DNA from: Glandiceps talaboti
Lineage: Eukaryota > Hemichordata > Enteropneusta > Spengelidae
Length of the DNA: 64,000 nt
Reading direction: 5' to 3'
NCBI RefSeq assembly: GCF_964340395.1
Contig: NC_135552.1
Location: 255,001 to 319,000, forward strand
Shown here: piece after piece, positions 48,367 to 60,703 of the stretch
Position numbering within the stretch: the stretch's first letter is position 1
How the letters are laid out: each line of letters opens with the position of its first letter
Translations under genes and position numbers: made by a program
The notes under the pieces: model-generated
Told to the model about the DNA's origin: nothing
What the model saw: the letters and a program-made list of their open reading frames with translations, nothing else
Databases searched by the model: none

Positions 48367-50624
48367 GTATTTAATGGTACCTAAAATGGGTATCTGCGAC
48401 TTGGATGTGCGACTTGTACAAACTCAAAAATGACATCTGCGACATGGTTGTATGACCAGTTGTGCTACCTGTCTGCGCTTGGTCGCACAACGTCACTGCG
48501 ACCGTCGTTCTTCCTGCATGTAGTATGTATGGCTAGTGCCACCACCCGAGATATTTCTCGTGGCTGAACATTTTTCAACAAGTAAATCACACCGAACTCC
48601 TTAAATGCTTCCATTCTACCTTAAAACACCAAATGAAAACCGATTATTTCATTTCTTGGGCAGTGTACAAACAATCAAAAAATTCACCGTAGCGCATAGC
48701 GGCAGCCATTGTGTGTGGGGGGGGGGGGGGGGGTGCATGTACTGTGTCACATGTGTATAATGTACAGCTCCATTGACCTGAACATGTGGAATTGTGCACA
48801 AACATAACCAATTTAGGACACTTTGAAATAATATGTGGCAAACACTGTGACTGAAAGTGCCTGACCTGGCCTGTGTCTAGATATTGGATATTCAATGTCC
48901 ATGTATATAGTTAGTCTAGTTCCTATATATGTTTGTATTACATCTAATGTATGATAACTACAATCATCTCCATTAGAAGTCCCAAATTGATTTATGGTTG
49001 AGATCAATAGTTCAATGTAGGGTAAACACTAAATTCTTTTAGTGTACATGTAGGGTGGAGGTGAGAGGTCTTTTATAATGAAATCTGTTTTGTACCCCAA
49101 TACAAACAATTCTAAGAATGTTAGATTGAAAAATGGGGAAAAAATTGTTATACATGGCACTAAAATACATTTATTGTGCATATAAAAGAGCTATTTTTCC
49201 TCACTACATACTGGCTTTGTATTCATAGCACAACATAATACTACATACTGATTTGAAATTGATTGTGCTGTCTGCAACAATTTTACCAATTTAGTTAGAA
49301 GGGGATGGGGAAGGGGTTCTGAGGCCTTACTAAAAGAATAAGTTTTTTACCTACTGATCTCACCCCTAATGTGTTGATTTATCATACATGTACAAACTAT
49401 TGAACTGTTACTTGGCATAGTACGAACTACATGTCTTATCAAAAATAACTTTTCTGTGTTTGTGTTTCACTTCTTCTCTGATACCTGTGACCATCACCAT
49501 GTTCTAATACATGTTACCAGGCTACATGTCAAACCCCCTTTTGTCTTGCTATTGTTTTACACCATAAACTACCAAGAAAGAAATATATTCCAAGGTGAAC
49601 ACAATATTAATCGGATTTTCAGAGAATGTATATTATGTGAATGACTCATAAACAACGTTATAAACACAGACTTGTTTGATGATGATCTAGTAAAGGGTTA
49701 CTTACTGTAGCCAGGACTTCTATAGTACTGACACGGTGCAAAGTTAGGAGGAAAATTAGATTTTACATCTCATGTATTTATTTCAGCAATATGCTGGACA
49801 ACATAGCCAATAGTAAGTGAATTGAATTTAGTAATCTAGTATAGAAACTGCTGTAGTACAGAAAACATTTTTATGACATTTCTTAATTTCTATTTTGAAA
49901 CCAATGACATTTATCACATTTCATTATTCAAAACCTTTCAAAAATATTTTGGTTAAAATTAGCAGGGGGGTGGCGTTTTGAGTCAGTGCCATGATTAAAC
50001 TGAACAATTACGAACAGGACAAACAAGTGCCTTGAAGAGTGCAAACATGTACATGTATAGAAAGCCGCAGTTGTGTTAAGTCTAAAGAAAACAATATATT
50101 GACTATATGATGTGAACATATCTTTATATGATGCAAACAATTCATTATATGATGCAAGTACATCATTATGTGTGACAGTTATTGACATGAGTTTACACCA
50201 TTTATAATATTGTACTTGATAATTAGCTGAATTAATCAATATTAATAGTTCACTCATGTATGTCCGTGAACAGACAATCATACTTCTCATAAGGTTCCTA
50301 TCTAAAGAGCTTTATACATGTGAAACAATGGATTTTGGTTAGCAATTTACCAGATACACTTACAATTACTGAAAATGTAACATGTAAATTTAACTATGCA
50401 GTGTGCAGTATTATGCTTTGAGAATAGAGTGTCTTTTGCAAAAAAAAAAGTGTTTCTTGTCAACAGATGGGGGGGGGGGGGGGTCATTGTGTTTTTTTAT
50501 TTGTCAGAGGGGGGTTGGATTGTGTTGTGGATGAATTGCAGGGGGTCACTATTTTTAAGTACAACATGAACAAAAAGTCACAGGCCCAACCCTGACCATA
50601 AAAACTGATCACTCCCCTATATGG
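48367..50624. other. unassigned intron sequence
   Basis: No exon of VPS18 or other gene recognised. It contains G runs of 17 at 48717-48733 and 15 at 50469-50483. A splice-like mini-exon candidate at 49787-49812 is discussed under rejected items. Confidence 0.55.
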
Positions 50625-50703
50625 GTACCTTAACTGAACAAGAGAAGTGTCTGACACACCTATATGGGTACCTTAACTAAACAAGAGAAGTGTCTGACAC
50701 AGC
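50625..50703. repeat. 42-bp minisatellite, outlying units
   Basis: Two units ending in GAAGTGTCTGACACACCTAT and GTACCTTAACTAAACAAGAG, 2.2 kb away from the nearest other units. They may mark the former far edge of the array or a separate capture. Confidence 0.85.
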
Positions 50704-50867
50704 ATGTGTACAATCAACTTTGGATTTCACACCATAGTCATATAGCATTATTGATTTGGGTTGATACAGGACTGGTCTAAAATGGGATATCTGGTTCGTC
50801 ACGTGTATTGTTGTGTTACATTTCTGAATGTTGTCTCACCCTATGGTTTTGCACTTTGTTTTTTCAG

Positions 50868-50995
50868 CTCGCCATGTTGTTGAAGAGGAGAAGGACGTCA
50901 GCAAAGCTATGAAATTTTTACATGAGTGTGATTTATTGAAAATAGAAGATATTCTACCTTTCTTTCCAGACTTTGTAACTATTGATCATTTCAAG
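50868..50995 (+). CDS. VPS18: VPS18 exon, end of solenoid
   Basis: This 128-nt exon completes the Ala codon split from 26467 and adds 42 residues, bounded by TTTTCAG and GTAAGG. It reads RHVVEEEKDVSKAMKFLHEC and then LLKIEDILPFFPDFVTIDHF K. The KIED.LPFFPDFVTIDHFK block is one of the most conserved in VPS18. It sits just before the coiled coil that leads into the C-terminal RING-type zinc finger. It leaves in phase 0. The next exon, expected to start with an EA(I/V)C...L-like peptide, was not found in the remaining 13 kb. By comparison with human VPS18 about 170 residues including the RING remain to be encoded downstream. Confidence 0.97.
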
Positions 50996-51584
50996 GTAAG
51001 GGTATTGCAATCTTTTCAAACTCTCTAACCCTTTTGAGGCAGATATCGGGTTTAACGGTACCTAACCTTTGACCTCAGCACCATCTCTGTTCAGGGCCTT
51101 GTCACTGACATTGAGGGTGGTATGCTTAGTCTGATGAAGTAGTGTTTTTCTAGAGTTCTCCATCGATATGCAACATGGCGGCCATGATGTAAGACTGGGA
51201 AGTTTGACGGCCAATCCAAAACAAAATTCCCAATAGAAAAGTGAAATTTTTAAAATGGCAGCTGAGTCATTACGGGAAAGGAGGCATGTAGACTGGAGAC
51301 TGATGTTTATTGAGTGAATAGTAGTAATGACAACCAAGGTGAAGGTTTGACTCTTTGATTACTTCAGGAAATGAGTTCAGGTAAATCACGGCCAATTTCG
51401 GACAACTGAAACATGTCTTACTCGAGTCGAATGGCGGTTTCCTTGGCTTCAATGAATAAGAAATTGATGCCACTTGTACAGAAAATAACCCGTGTCAATC
51501 TAGTGTGAACAACAACAATGGACGTGGTCATTCTCTGACATGTACACATCTAGTCGATTACCATAACAATGACAAATGAAATGA

Positions 51585-51585
<1 letters not shown>
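50996..51585. other. unassigned intron sequence
   Basis: Start of the intron that follows the last visible VPS18 exon. No exon or repeat recognised before the (AAT)n tail of the SINE. Confidence 0.55.
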
Positions 51586-51633
<48 letters not shown>

Positions 51634-51910
51634 TAATAAACTTTATTCTTCCAAATAAATTCGGAAATTTGTTGAATGGTCGCCACAAGGGCAGCGCCCT
51701 AGTGCCCTAATGTTGAAAAAGCAAGAGGAAACTGTGGAGTACCCGGGGAAAAACCTGCGTTGTTCAGCAGGGTCAAACTGAGCATCACCCTTCTTACATG
51801 CAGACCTAGTTAAATTTTTAATCAAACCCAGCCAATACCTGGTGGGTTCAAACCCAGACTGCAGATGTAAGAGGCGTACGGGCTAACTGCTCGGCCACAG
51901 ACAACCCCGC
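51586..51910 (-). mobile_element. tRNA-derived SINE with conserved central domain
   Basis: Read on the minus strand, the head (from about 51910) carries a tRNA-like A box TGGCCGAGCAGTTAG and B box GGGTTTGAACCC (complement at 51844-51855), as in Leu/Ser-type tRNAs. The body contains GGTTTTTCCCCGGGTACTCC followed by ACAGTTTCCTCTTGC, resembling the conserved central domain of widespread animal SINE superfamilies. The 3' end is AATAAAGTTTATTAATTT then (ATT)n. RNA polymerase III would transcribe it from the internal boxes. The LINE at 46236-48254 also ends in AATAAATATTATTATT, so a LINE of that type could supply the reverse transcriptase. Confidence 0.78.
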
Positions 51911-51984
51911 TTGGCAGTATGATTCGTCCATGACATTTACATGGAGAAATATGTATATAAGTGTCATCCATGTTGCCTATGAAA

Positions 51985-52835
51985 TGTCAGAAAAAAATTA
52001 GACATTTAACACTTTTAAAAATTAAAATTAGGAAAAAACATTGCTGTTGGCATGTATGGGTAGGTGATATCTGTTGTAACAAGGTTTTATGATTTTTGAA
52101 ATCATCTGTATCAAAGTTATGTAATTCTAAAACTCTAAAATCGCCAGAATAAATTGTAAATACATGTACCTAAAATACCAGCAGTCCTTGAGAATTCGAT
52201 CTACACAACTTAGTTCAGTCTTTCATCACAAAATCTCCAAATGTGTACACATACATTTGAGTACAAGTTGACATAGGCGACTCGATACTGTATATCGTTT
52301 GTATATGGATAGAAATTCAAAATCCAACAGTTTCGAAGATCGTCTGCTGCTCTCCAACTGACACTGTAGTATTGTGACAACTCGATATGCGTATGTATGT
52401 ATTTCTGGGTCCCAAATTCAGACGATAATAGACACTGATATCATTCATGTCATTGGGGACAAGTGACATCACGGTAGCATTCGTTGTTACAGGAATATTG
52501 ATAAATTATCCAGAAATTCTCAATCATGAGGCTTGCGAGGTGTGGAGTGCGAGAAATGGCGACTGTTACACTGTGTGTGCGCGAGGCAAATAACGTCACT
52601 AGAATTGAATACAATGCAGCTATGTGCGTTACATTGTCGTATGTGTGCATGCAGTACACACATCACATACAAGTGAGATAGACAATGATAGAAACAAACT
52701 CACCAGCTTACAAAATGTATTGTTTACATGACTTTGCCGATGACGAGGAATAATCATCATTAATTCACACTAAGTTGCTAAAATCATCAATGACTTAAAA
52801 CAGCAAAGGGCATTGCAAATATTTTTTTCCGACAT
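51985..52835. repeat. diverged long direct repeat, copy 1
   Basis: Aligns along its length with 55585-56445, with many substitutions and indels. Shared landmarks are CTAAAACTCTAAAATC, CCAGAATAAATTGTAAATAC, GTACACATACATTTGAGTAC AAGTTGACAT, TGTTACAGGAATAT, CGTCACTAGAAT and GGGCATTGCAAATATTTT. No protein domain is visible; probably an old transposon family. Confidence 0.82.
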
Positions 52836-53620
52836 TTCATAGGGAAATGTTATGCAGTGTTTTTTCGGAGTGTCTGCTGATCGGCACATGTTACCAGCAC
52901 GTTGTGCTGGTGACAGGTGTGAGATTTTTATGACATCAATTTGAGGAGTATTTCTATGAATAATAAGCACTGGTTACCTTTGATAAATGGCTGCCTAATA
53001 AAGTACACTGCATCCACAGATCTTTAACAATGTCTAAATCAAATCACAAGCAAACGGTCAAAGTGGGTCTAAAATTGGGCCTATGACGACACACCCCTAT
53101 CAGAGATGGCCACTGGTTCCGCCCGGGAGAAATATTGATAAAAGTCAACCTCATCTGAAACATGTGAAGTCACAGTCAGTTACACTGGCATATAGAAATA
53201 TATAATGTAGGTTTGAACAAACTCTATAGATTCCTGAGGATATTTCACACTGATCTATGTTTTGTCATTGCACAGAACTGCTAATAGTATATACAAATAT
53301 TTAGACTTTTGACTTTTGTTGACAGGCGCACTCCACAGTATAATGACATACGTTCGATTTGAATTATTAAAAGTTCAGTGTGGAGTGTGCATAATTAGTA
53401 AGAAGTTAAATAATACTTATATTTATATTCATATACAGAGGAGTAACCAAGCTCCAAACTGTTATGACTTGAGCTTGAATGAGAAATGTCGCAAAATTAA
53501 TTATTGAAACTTCAACTTCAGTGATATTCAACTAAAGTCCACCCATACATTTTCACTATGATATATTACACCCCTTAACTTTTTCATTTTCCTGACATGC
53601 AATTTTGAAATTACTTTTAT
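52836..53620. other. unassigned intron sequence
   Basis: No exon, tandem repeat or domain recognised. Confidence 0.55.
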
Positions 53621-53682
53621 TAGCACAACTGAACTGAGGTTCAGTAGTGCTATAGGGATCGCCCGGTGTCTGTCTGTCTGTC

Positions 53683-53722
<40 letters not shown>

Positions 53723-54810
53723 TGTGTGTGTGTGTAAACAACTTAAAGTCAAAAACTGCTGAACCGATTGCCATGATATTTGGTTGGTCCATTACCTTTG
53801 GTGTCTAGTTGGGAAATTGTTCAAATCAAAATGATTGCATCACGGGTGTGTGATTTGGGTCAAAAAATGTGATTTTTGGTCAAAAAACTTAAACTCAGAA
53901 ACTATTGGGCAGATTGGTGGGAAATTTGATGGGAAGATTCTTAAGGGGGTGGAAAGTAAGATTTGTTCATGACATGATGATTACATCAGTGATATGCAAA
54001 TTAGGGCTAAAATGTGTCTTTTTGGTTAAAAATCTATAATTCCAAAACTACTGAGCAGATTGGGCTGAAATTTAATGAGAATGCATCTAGGGATGTATGG
54101 ACAAAGATATATTAAGCATACAATGATTCCATGAGTGATATGCAAATTAGGTGTAAAAATGTTCATATTTGGTCAAAAACTTATATCTCAAAAAGTACTT
54201 GATCAAGTAGTCTGAAACTTGGCGAGATGTTTCTGAAACTGTTATTCTGCAGATTTTCTTCAAAACATTTTGACAAAATTGGCCCTAGCGACCATGACCA
54301 CGCCCTTTAGCAACAACCAAATGGCAGTATATTTTGGTCAAATAACAACATCATCTGGTAAGCAAGTGAGTAAACATTTAAAAAATGTATGCAAATACCC
54401 TAGCAACCATGACCACGCCCATAACAACAGCCAAACGGTGGTGTATTTCACAAAGATAACAACAGGGTTTAAAAGACAATTGAATAAACATCCAAAAAAT
54501 GTATGTAAATTTGCCTAGCAACAAGACCAAGCCCATAGCAACAGCCAAATGATCACGTATATTGCAAAGACAATATCAGGAATTCATACACAAGTGAACA
54601 AAAACATACACAAATGTATGCAAATATATCTAACAACATGACCACGCCCATAGCAACAGCCAAATGATAGCATTTATCGTAATGATAGCAACATGGTTGG
54701 ATAGGCAACTGGATAGTTATTCAGCAAATGAACACCTATTGTTAGCATGGACTAGCATATGGATAAACATTTTTAAAAACTACAGTTGTGCTACAACGCC
54801 ATTGGCGGTA
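53621..54810 (+). mobile_element. Helentron-type element, family B, most complete copy
   Basis: This copy shows the whole plan in one piece. The 5' hairpin is TAGCACAACTGAAC-TGAG-GTTCAGTAGTGCTA. (GTCT)n and (GT)n follow at about 53669-53735, then AACAACTTAAAGTCAAAAAC TGC. The core consists of diverged repeats with GTGATTTTTGGTCAAAAAA and ATATGCAAATTAG blocks, then GCAACAACCAAATGGCAG and CATAGCAACAGCCAAATGA units. The 3' end is CAGTTGTGCTA at 54783-54793 plus CAACGCCATTG. The 5' flank ends in T. The right border is uncertain within about 15 bp. No transposase or replication protein is encoded; mobilisation would need an autonomous Helentron elsewhere. Confidence 0.7.
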
Positions 54811-54949
54811 TTTTTATATTTTAGACTCTCACAAATTGAATACAGAATTAAGTATGTACATATAAAGTTGTGAAAGGGCGCCCTCAAACGTCAGTCAGCA
54901 TAGCAAATATGAGCTGGCATAGCAAATATATGCTCAAACGGATACATTT

Positions 54950-55560
54950 TATTGACAATAGGACCAAAAGGCACCATTCCTCTAAATTGTCTCTCAAATA
55001 ATGCTTTATTATTATATAATATTTAAACCCCCTCACTTGTTGTTTTTTGTAATAATAATAATTATAAAATAGTATATAGAAAAAATATTTTTTGTAATAA
55101 TCAAGTTTATTTGAATATTAACCACCCTACCTGGGGTAGTTTTGTATGCTGAGTTCAAAAAAGGGGGTCATTTTATGAACATCTGTTGCCATGGTAACCA
55201 AAACCACCATAATATGTTAACTATTTTTTCCAAAATTTGACATAAAACATTGAAAAAATAGATAATACAGTGAAAAAATACCCTTGTATTAGACATGTAT
55301 AAGTTAGTGCTACCTGGTGTAACATAAATTGTATAAAATTGGATAGCTGTTTCCATGGAAACGTATGTTAGACGGGAAAATTATGTTTTCATTATATACA
55401 CATACATCTCACAAATAACATTATAAATCTGATAAATATCTTTTTATTTGCACATTGACCCCACTACCAAGGGTAGTTTGTCATGCTGAATTCAAAAAAA
55501 GTGGTCATTTAATGAACATCAGTTGCCATGGTAACCAAAATAACCATATTATGTGATTTT
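54950..55560. repeat. diverged long direct repeat with internal duplication, copy 1
   Basis: Matches 59285-60050. It opens with ATTGACAATAGGACCAAAAG and CACCATTCCTCTAAATTGTC. Inside, ACCACCCTACCTGGGGTAGT and GAACATCTGTTGCCATGGTA recur as GACCCCACTACCAAGGGTAG and GAACATCAGTTGCCATGGTA about 350 bp on. It passes directly into the repeat at 55585. Confidence 0.83.
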
Positions 55561-55584
55561 TTGAAAACTTAGACATAGAACACT

Positions 55585-56445
55585 TTAAAAATTTCAAATT
55601 TAGGAAAACACATCATTGCTGTTGAATGTATGGGTTGGTGATATATGTTTAATATAACAAGGTTTCATGATTTTTGAAATTATCTGTATCAAACCTATGC
55701 AATTCTAAAACTCTAAAATCCCCAGAATAAATTGTAAATACCTAAAATACCACCAGTTCTTGACAATTCCATTTACGCAGCGTGGTTAAGTCTTTTATCA
55801 CAAAATCTTCAAAGTAAGTGTACACATACATTTGAGTACAAGTTGACATGGTCGTTGACTCCATACTGTATATTATTGTTTGTACTTGGATTTTATCCAA
55901 CAAAATATATCGTCTGCTTTTAAATTCTCCAACTCAACTGACAAGATGATGTGCATATGCGTACGTACATATTTCCAGGTCCCAGTGACACATGCCAAAT
56001 TCAAACGATAAGGACACAATATAGTTGGGATCGATCACAGTATCACTACATCGATTGTTACAGGAATATCAATATTATTATCCAGAATTTCTCAGTCGTG
56101 AAGATTGCTGACAAGTGCAGAATTATCAAGATGGCGACTGGTTTATTTTGCGCGTGCAAGACGACTGACGTCACTAGAATGTATTACAATGTAGCTATAG
56201 TTATCACACGAATCACGCATGTTATGTGCACTGCATTTATGTGTGTATGCAGCATGCAGTACGAGGTGTGCCGTACACACATCATATACACAAAATGATA
56301 GGCAATGAAAGCAACCAACTCACTAGTTTATTGTTTACATGACTTTGCAGAACGACTAGGAATAATCATTAATTTACAAGTTGCTAAAATTTACACGAAG
56401 TTGACTTAGAAACAGAAAGGGCATTGCAAATATTTTGTAATGCAT
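55585..56445. repeat. diverged long direct repeat, copy 2
   Basis: Partner of 51985-52835, in the same orientation about 3.6 kb away. Adjacent upstream is 54950-55560 and downstream is 56449, so this stretch probably preserves the fuller order of one multi-kb element, of which 51985-52835 is a truncated copy. Confidence 0.82.
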
Positions 56446-56448
56446 GGT

Positions 56449-57989
56449 AGTCCGGATTGTTTGTCTTGCTTTCAAGCAGACTACCGATAGTTGATTGCTT
56501 TTATTTTGATACAATAACATTTACCACTGACGCAGTCAATATGAAAAGACACAACAATGATGTTGTGTCTACCTGGAAAATTACACACATTGCGGCGAAA
56601 ACACGTTCATATGGACATAGCACAGACGCACAGTGCAGTGAATACCTCACACTCCCACATCAAAAATCAAAACAAAATGAATAAATAAATGAAACAAAAA
56701 ATTGCACTCTAAGACATGCCTAGCCATAGTTCTCTTCAGCATGTTCAAATTTTATTTTATTTTAGGAGACAAAAATAGTGGTAGACGATATACGGCACCA
56801 TGACACACTGTTTCGGGTATTTTTTTTGAAAGATTACTTGACTTGACCTCGTTTCCTTCCCCAATACGAATTAGTACTTACGATTTTATGTGCATTTCAC
56901 CTGCTTCTATTTCAATCGTGCACAATGAACCAAAAAACACAACACTCCAAAAAAATACTAGTATACACACTATACTTGCCCATCACAATAATGACCTTTA
57001 CCGAGCCAATAAGCATGTAAATATAACTGAGTTCCCTGACCGATTTAGGAGTTCCCCCGGTTGTGGCTCATGATCAAAGTGAAACGAAAATTGTGTTTGA
57101 ACTGATATAAAGAAGGCAAGTCAGCTTCATGATAATATTTTGTTTTGTTTTTGATTTTGAACAATAATGCGTAGTCCGATTGTCTGCCTTGCTTTCAAAT
57201 AGACTACGGAAAGTTGATTGCTTTTATTTTGATACATAGCATGTATCATAGTCGAAATCAACATAAAAAGACGCAACGCTGTACTGATGTTGCAATTCAG
57301 TGTTGCCATTGTTGTGTCTACCTGGATCATGGCAAACACAGGTTCATATAGACACAACACAGTACAGTTACGTCAAAACAAAAAAATAAATAAATAAAAC
57401 AAAAATAAGACATGCCTGGCCAAAGTTCTGTTCAGCATGTTCAAATTTTATTTCATTTTACAACTAATAATACAAGGCAAATATAGTCATAGACGATACA
57501 TCACGCCACATGTACATGTACACTAAGTCTTCAGTACATGACATTCACAAGCCATTAACGGTCCAAGTGCAACAAACCCGCGGGCTTGCCTGACGAAAAC
57601 GGGTGTCATAAAAGTTGTTTGCATCTCTAAAGCTGTTTGTAGTGTTACTTATAATAGCCTAATAAATTGATAACAACTGATATAAGACGGAGATAAGGTT
57701 TGCCTCAATTGACCCACTCCTTAGAAATGATCTTACGCTGTGAACTACACTGTTTACTTGTGTTATGTAAGAGCCCATCATCACATGTGTAAATATTGGT
57801 ACTCTTTGATAACAAGTGGACTTGCTTCTTTAATGGCTTGTCCCAGTAATGCGAACGGGACGGGTATGTTTTTGAAAGACAATGAAACTGCTTCGTGTCA
57901 CTGTGTGGATGGTAATGAACACAATCAAGAGAATTTCACACAAAGTAAAATAAAGTGAGTACATAGTATTCAAGGTGGCTGGTTATCAG
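56449..57989. repeat. tandem ~725-bp duplication related to the 4.2-kb TTAA element
   Basis: TAGTCCG.ATTGT.TG.CTTGC and AGTTGATTGCTTTTATTTTG AT recur about 725 bp apart (56449 and 57174), as do AAGACATGCCT.GCCA.AGTT and TCAGCATGTTCAAATTTTAT. The segment near 57870-57975 (TGTCACTGTGTGGATGGTAA TGAAC) matches 44675-44760 inside the 4.2-kb element. AAAAAGACGCAACGCT near 57270 matches about 41997-42012. Confidence 0.75.
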
Positions 57990-59284
57990 ACAAAACTAAA
58001 AAGCCCAAAGTGTAAAATAAGAAATTTATTCATAATTATCTGGAAAATATTTCATGTTCGTTCTTGGTGAATTTAACCCTATTTGACCTAGTTTCATAAA
58101 GACGTCGAAGGTCAGTGTGACATATCATGCATGATCAACAACGTTTACATGAGAATACAACTAAATGTTGTCTAAACTTCAGTGGAAGAGAAATTCTGTT
58201 GATCAGACAACGACTATTTTCATTTTCTTAAAACATCTTGAAGATAAGAAGCAAAATGTGACACTGTACTGACAGACAGGCTAGTCCGTCCGGTACCATA
58301 CACATGAGGCACAAACATACCACCATGTGCATCTGGTTGACTGGGATTGATTGTTATCACGTAATATTTAGCGCTAACTTTATGCTGTTGCTTCCAAATA
58401 TTATTGAACTATAATCTTTCTAAAAAAAGTCATGGAAATTGCCAGAAACCTGATGATTTCATGACTGAATATGTTACGATCAAAATTTCCCTTACCTTCA
58501 GTTAAATTTTCTGATGGGAAACAACACAATCATTTAGTGTGACATCTGATAAGCGACATTGATGATGGGTACAGCGACGTAATTCGTAAACAAATCTAAC
58601 GTTGCGTTGGTAACTATTATTTCTGTAAATGATCCTTAAATATCAAGTACACCAGTCTTCATAGCAAACAGAAATCTGAGGCCAAGTTTTGCAACGAATG
58701 GATACATCATTTGACTCCACCACAACGGCACACAAATATATTGTTAACAATAAAATAAGTACCAATAGCTCAAAAACCTGGCTCAATTTTATCACACTCG
58801 CACAGCTCTGAGCGCCTGCAGGGTGTCGGAAAAAAATCGATAATCTTTTCAGTAAACTTTGCAACACTGTATAATCAAAATAATTGTACCTGTCAGCGAT
58901 TTGGAAATAATAATATTACAAATATAGTAAGACTCATTGCAAATATTGTTTTCAGGGAATGTTATCGGCAACATTATAAATCATAACAGAACAATGCATT
59001 GCTTGGTCATGATGCAAGCTGTTCAGACAAATATCGGGGGGGGGGGGGGGGGGGGGGCTACTCCCTTATTTGAGTATACATTGATGTGCCGACCTTTTGG
59101 GTTCGTTTTCAAGTCATTTGGTCTAAAATGAGGTCAGGGTTTTTTCAAACTCAAGAGTCTAAAACAAGTCCACTTTGCATTATATTTGATTTTGCTTGGT
59201 CTAAAATGTGGCCCTTTGTCCTTTGCCAAATCGTAATTGCCATAAATTGCCCCAAAATGTTGCCTCCTATGGAAAATGTATTTT
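57990..59284. other. unassigned intron sequence with a 22-G run
   Basis: No exon recognised. Twenty-two consecutive G residues lie at 59036-59057 on the + (VPS18 sense) strand. The sequence after it repeats TTGGTCTAAAATG twice (59118 and 59198). Confidence 0.6.
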
Positions 59285-60050
59285 GTATTTTATTGACAAT
59301 AGGACCAAAAGGCACCATTCCTCTAAATTGTCTCTCACACAATGCTTTATTATTATATACTATTTAAACCCCTCCACTTGTAATAATAATAATAATAATA
59401 ATAATTAAATAATTAAATAATGTTATATAATATTAATAATTTTGTAATAATCGAGTTTATTTGAATATTAACCACCCTACCTGGGGTAGTTTTTTATGCC
59501 GAGTTCAAAAAAAGGCGTCATTTTTCGAACATCTGTTGCCACGGTAACCAAAATCACCATAATATGTGGATGATTTTTCCAAAATTTGACAAAAAACATA
59601 GAAAGAAATGAAAATTAATGAAAAAATTTCCTTGTTTTTGACATATATGACATGGGGCTATCTGTTGTAACACAAATTGCCTGAAATAGGACAGCTGTTT
59701 CTATGGAAACATAGAGTAGAGTAAAAAATGTGTTGGTTAAACACCTACATATCTGGAAAATAACATGATAAATTTAATTATAACATAGTTTATTTGCATA
59801 TTGACCACCATATATTGGGTAGTTTGTTATGCTGAGTTCAAAAATAGTTGTCATTTTAGGAACATCTGTTGCCATGGTAACCCAAATCACCATATTATGC
59901 ATTATTTGGCAAAATTTATGTAAAATTCAAAGAACAAAATTTTTTTACAAAAAAAATTCCTTAATTTTGGCATATATGCACCTAGTGCTATCCATTGTAA
60001 GACAGATTATCTAAAGTTGGATAGTGGCTTCCATGGATACGCTTACATTA
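59285..60050. repeat. diverged long direct repeat with internal duplication, copy 2
   Basis: Partner of 54950-55560 about 4.3 kb away, same orientation. It also shows the internal ~350-bp duplication (ACCACCCTACCTGGGGTAGT near 59470, GACCACCATATATTGGGTAG near 59802). An (AAT)n run at about 59381-59404 replaces the AT-rich spacer of the other copy. Confidence 0.83.
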
Positions 60051-60453
60051 CAAATGCCATGTTTTAGTAAAAAAAAATACATCTGACATACACCTACAAA
60101 TGAATGGGTTTGCTATTAAAATACCACATATTTTGTTACTCTAAGTCCAAATAACATATGCAACCAGTGACAAGCTGAGTGGTCATAAAAGCTTAACATG
60201 TATGTCAGAAGATCTGTGCCGATCACAAGGTCCAATTACGATCCAAAATTTCGAAGGGCCGGGCCCAATTACATTACAACATGTCACTCGCAAGGAGGGT
60301 GCTACATGTACATACATAAACTGGTGTGTGGGAATGTGAAGAAAATTACAGGCCTTTGCTAGTTTTCTGTTAAATATCACATGTTAAAGCCTGCAATCGT
60401 TAGCTATAATGACAGTATAACACAGAAATAACAATATACTGTGTGAAATTACG

Positions 60454-60455
<2 letters not shown>

Positions 60456-60508
<53 letters not shown>
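60456..60508. repeat. (AT)n microsatellite, left
   Basis: About 26 AT dinucleotides directly abutting the left arm of the 68-bp hairpin. Confidence 0.98.
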
Positions 60509-60511
<3 letters not shown>

Positions 60512-60648
60512 TTGGTAGTACTGGAACTCTTTCTTGGGTGTAACTCGGAGTTTCACGCATATTGCGATCATCAGACACTCTGATGATCGCAATATGCGTG
60601 AAACTCCGAGTTACACCCAAGAAAGAGTTCCAGTACTACCAAAACTAT
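60506..60648. repeat. perfect 68-bp inverted repeat with 7-base loop
   Basis: The left arm 60506-60573 (starting ATAGTTTTGGTAGTACTGGA) is the exact reverse complement of 60581-60648. The loop is GACACTC. The right arm continues into unpaired TACGCTCTGCCACTGCGGTA and GAGCACTGTCTTAGCAGATT before a second (AT)n tract. Penelope-like retroelements are known to sit in (TA)n and to form inverted partial copies, so two opposed 3' fragments of such an element is one explanation; no domain proves it. Confidence 0.93.
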
Positions 60649-60703
60649 TACGCTCTGCCACTGCGGTATAGAGCACTGTCTTAGCAGATTGATACTCACC
60701 GAG

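Noticed and set aside
49787-49812. 26-nt mini-exon between TTTCAG and GTAAGT
   Set aside because: Splice signals look good, but including 26 nt would break the VPS18 frame that joins 26467 to 50868 perfectly. Could only be a poison exon; no support.
4337-50995. VPS18 as a processed or decayed pseudogene
   Set aside because: Exons are intron-separated, all splice borders are canonical, phases match and no stop or frameshift occurs in 269 codons.
51840-51910. Functional tRNA gene on the minus strand
   Set aside because: A and B boxes are present, but the acceptor stem and anticodon arm do not fold convincingly and the sequence continues into a SINE body.
53528-53792. His-Thr repeat frames on the minus strand, also at 9575-9913 and 18099-18305
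   Set aside because: These are (GT)n microsatellites inside family B elements.
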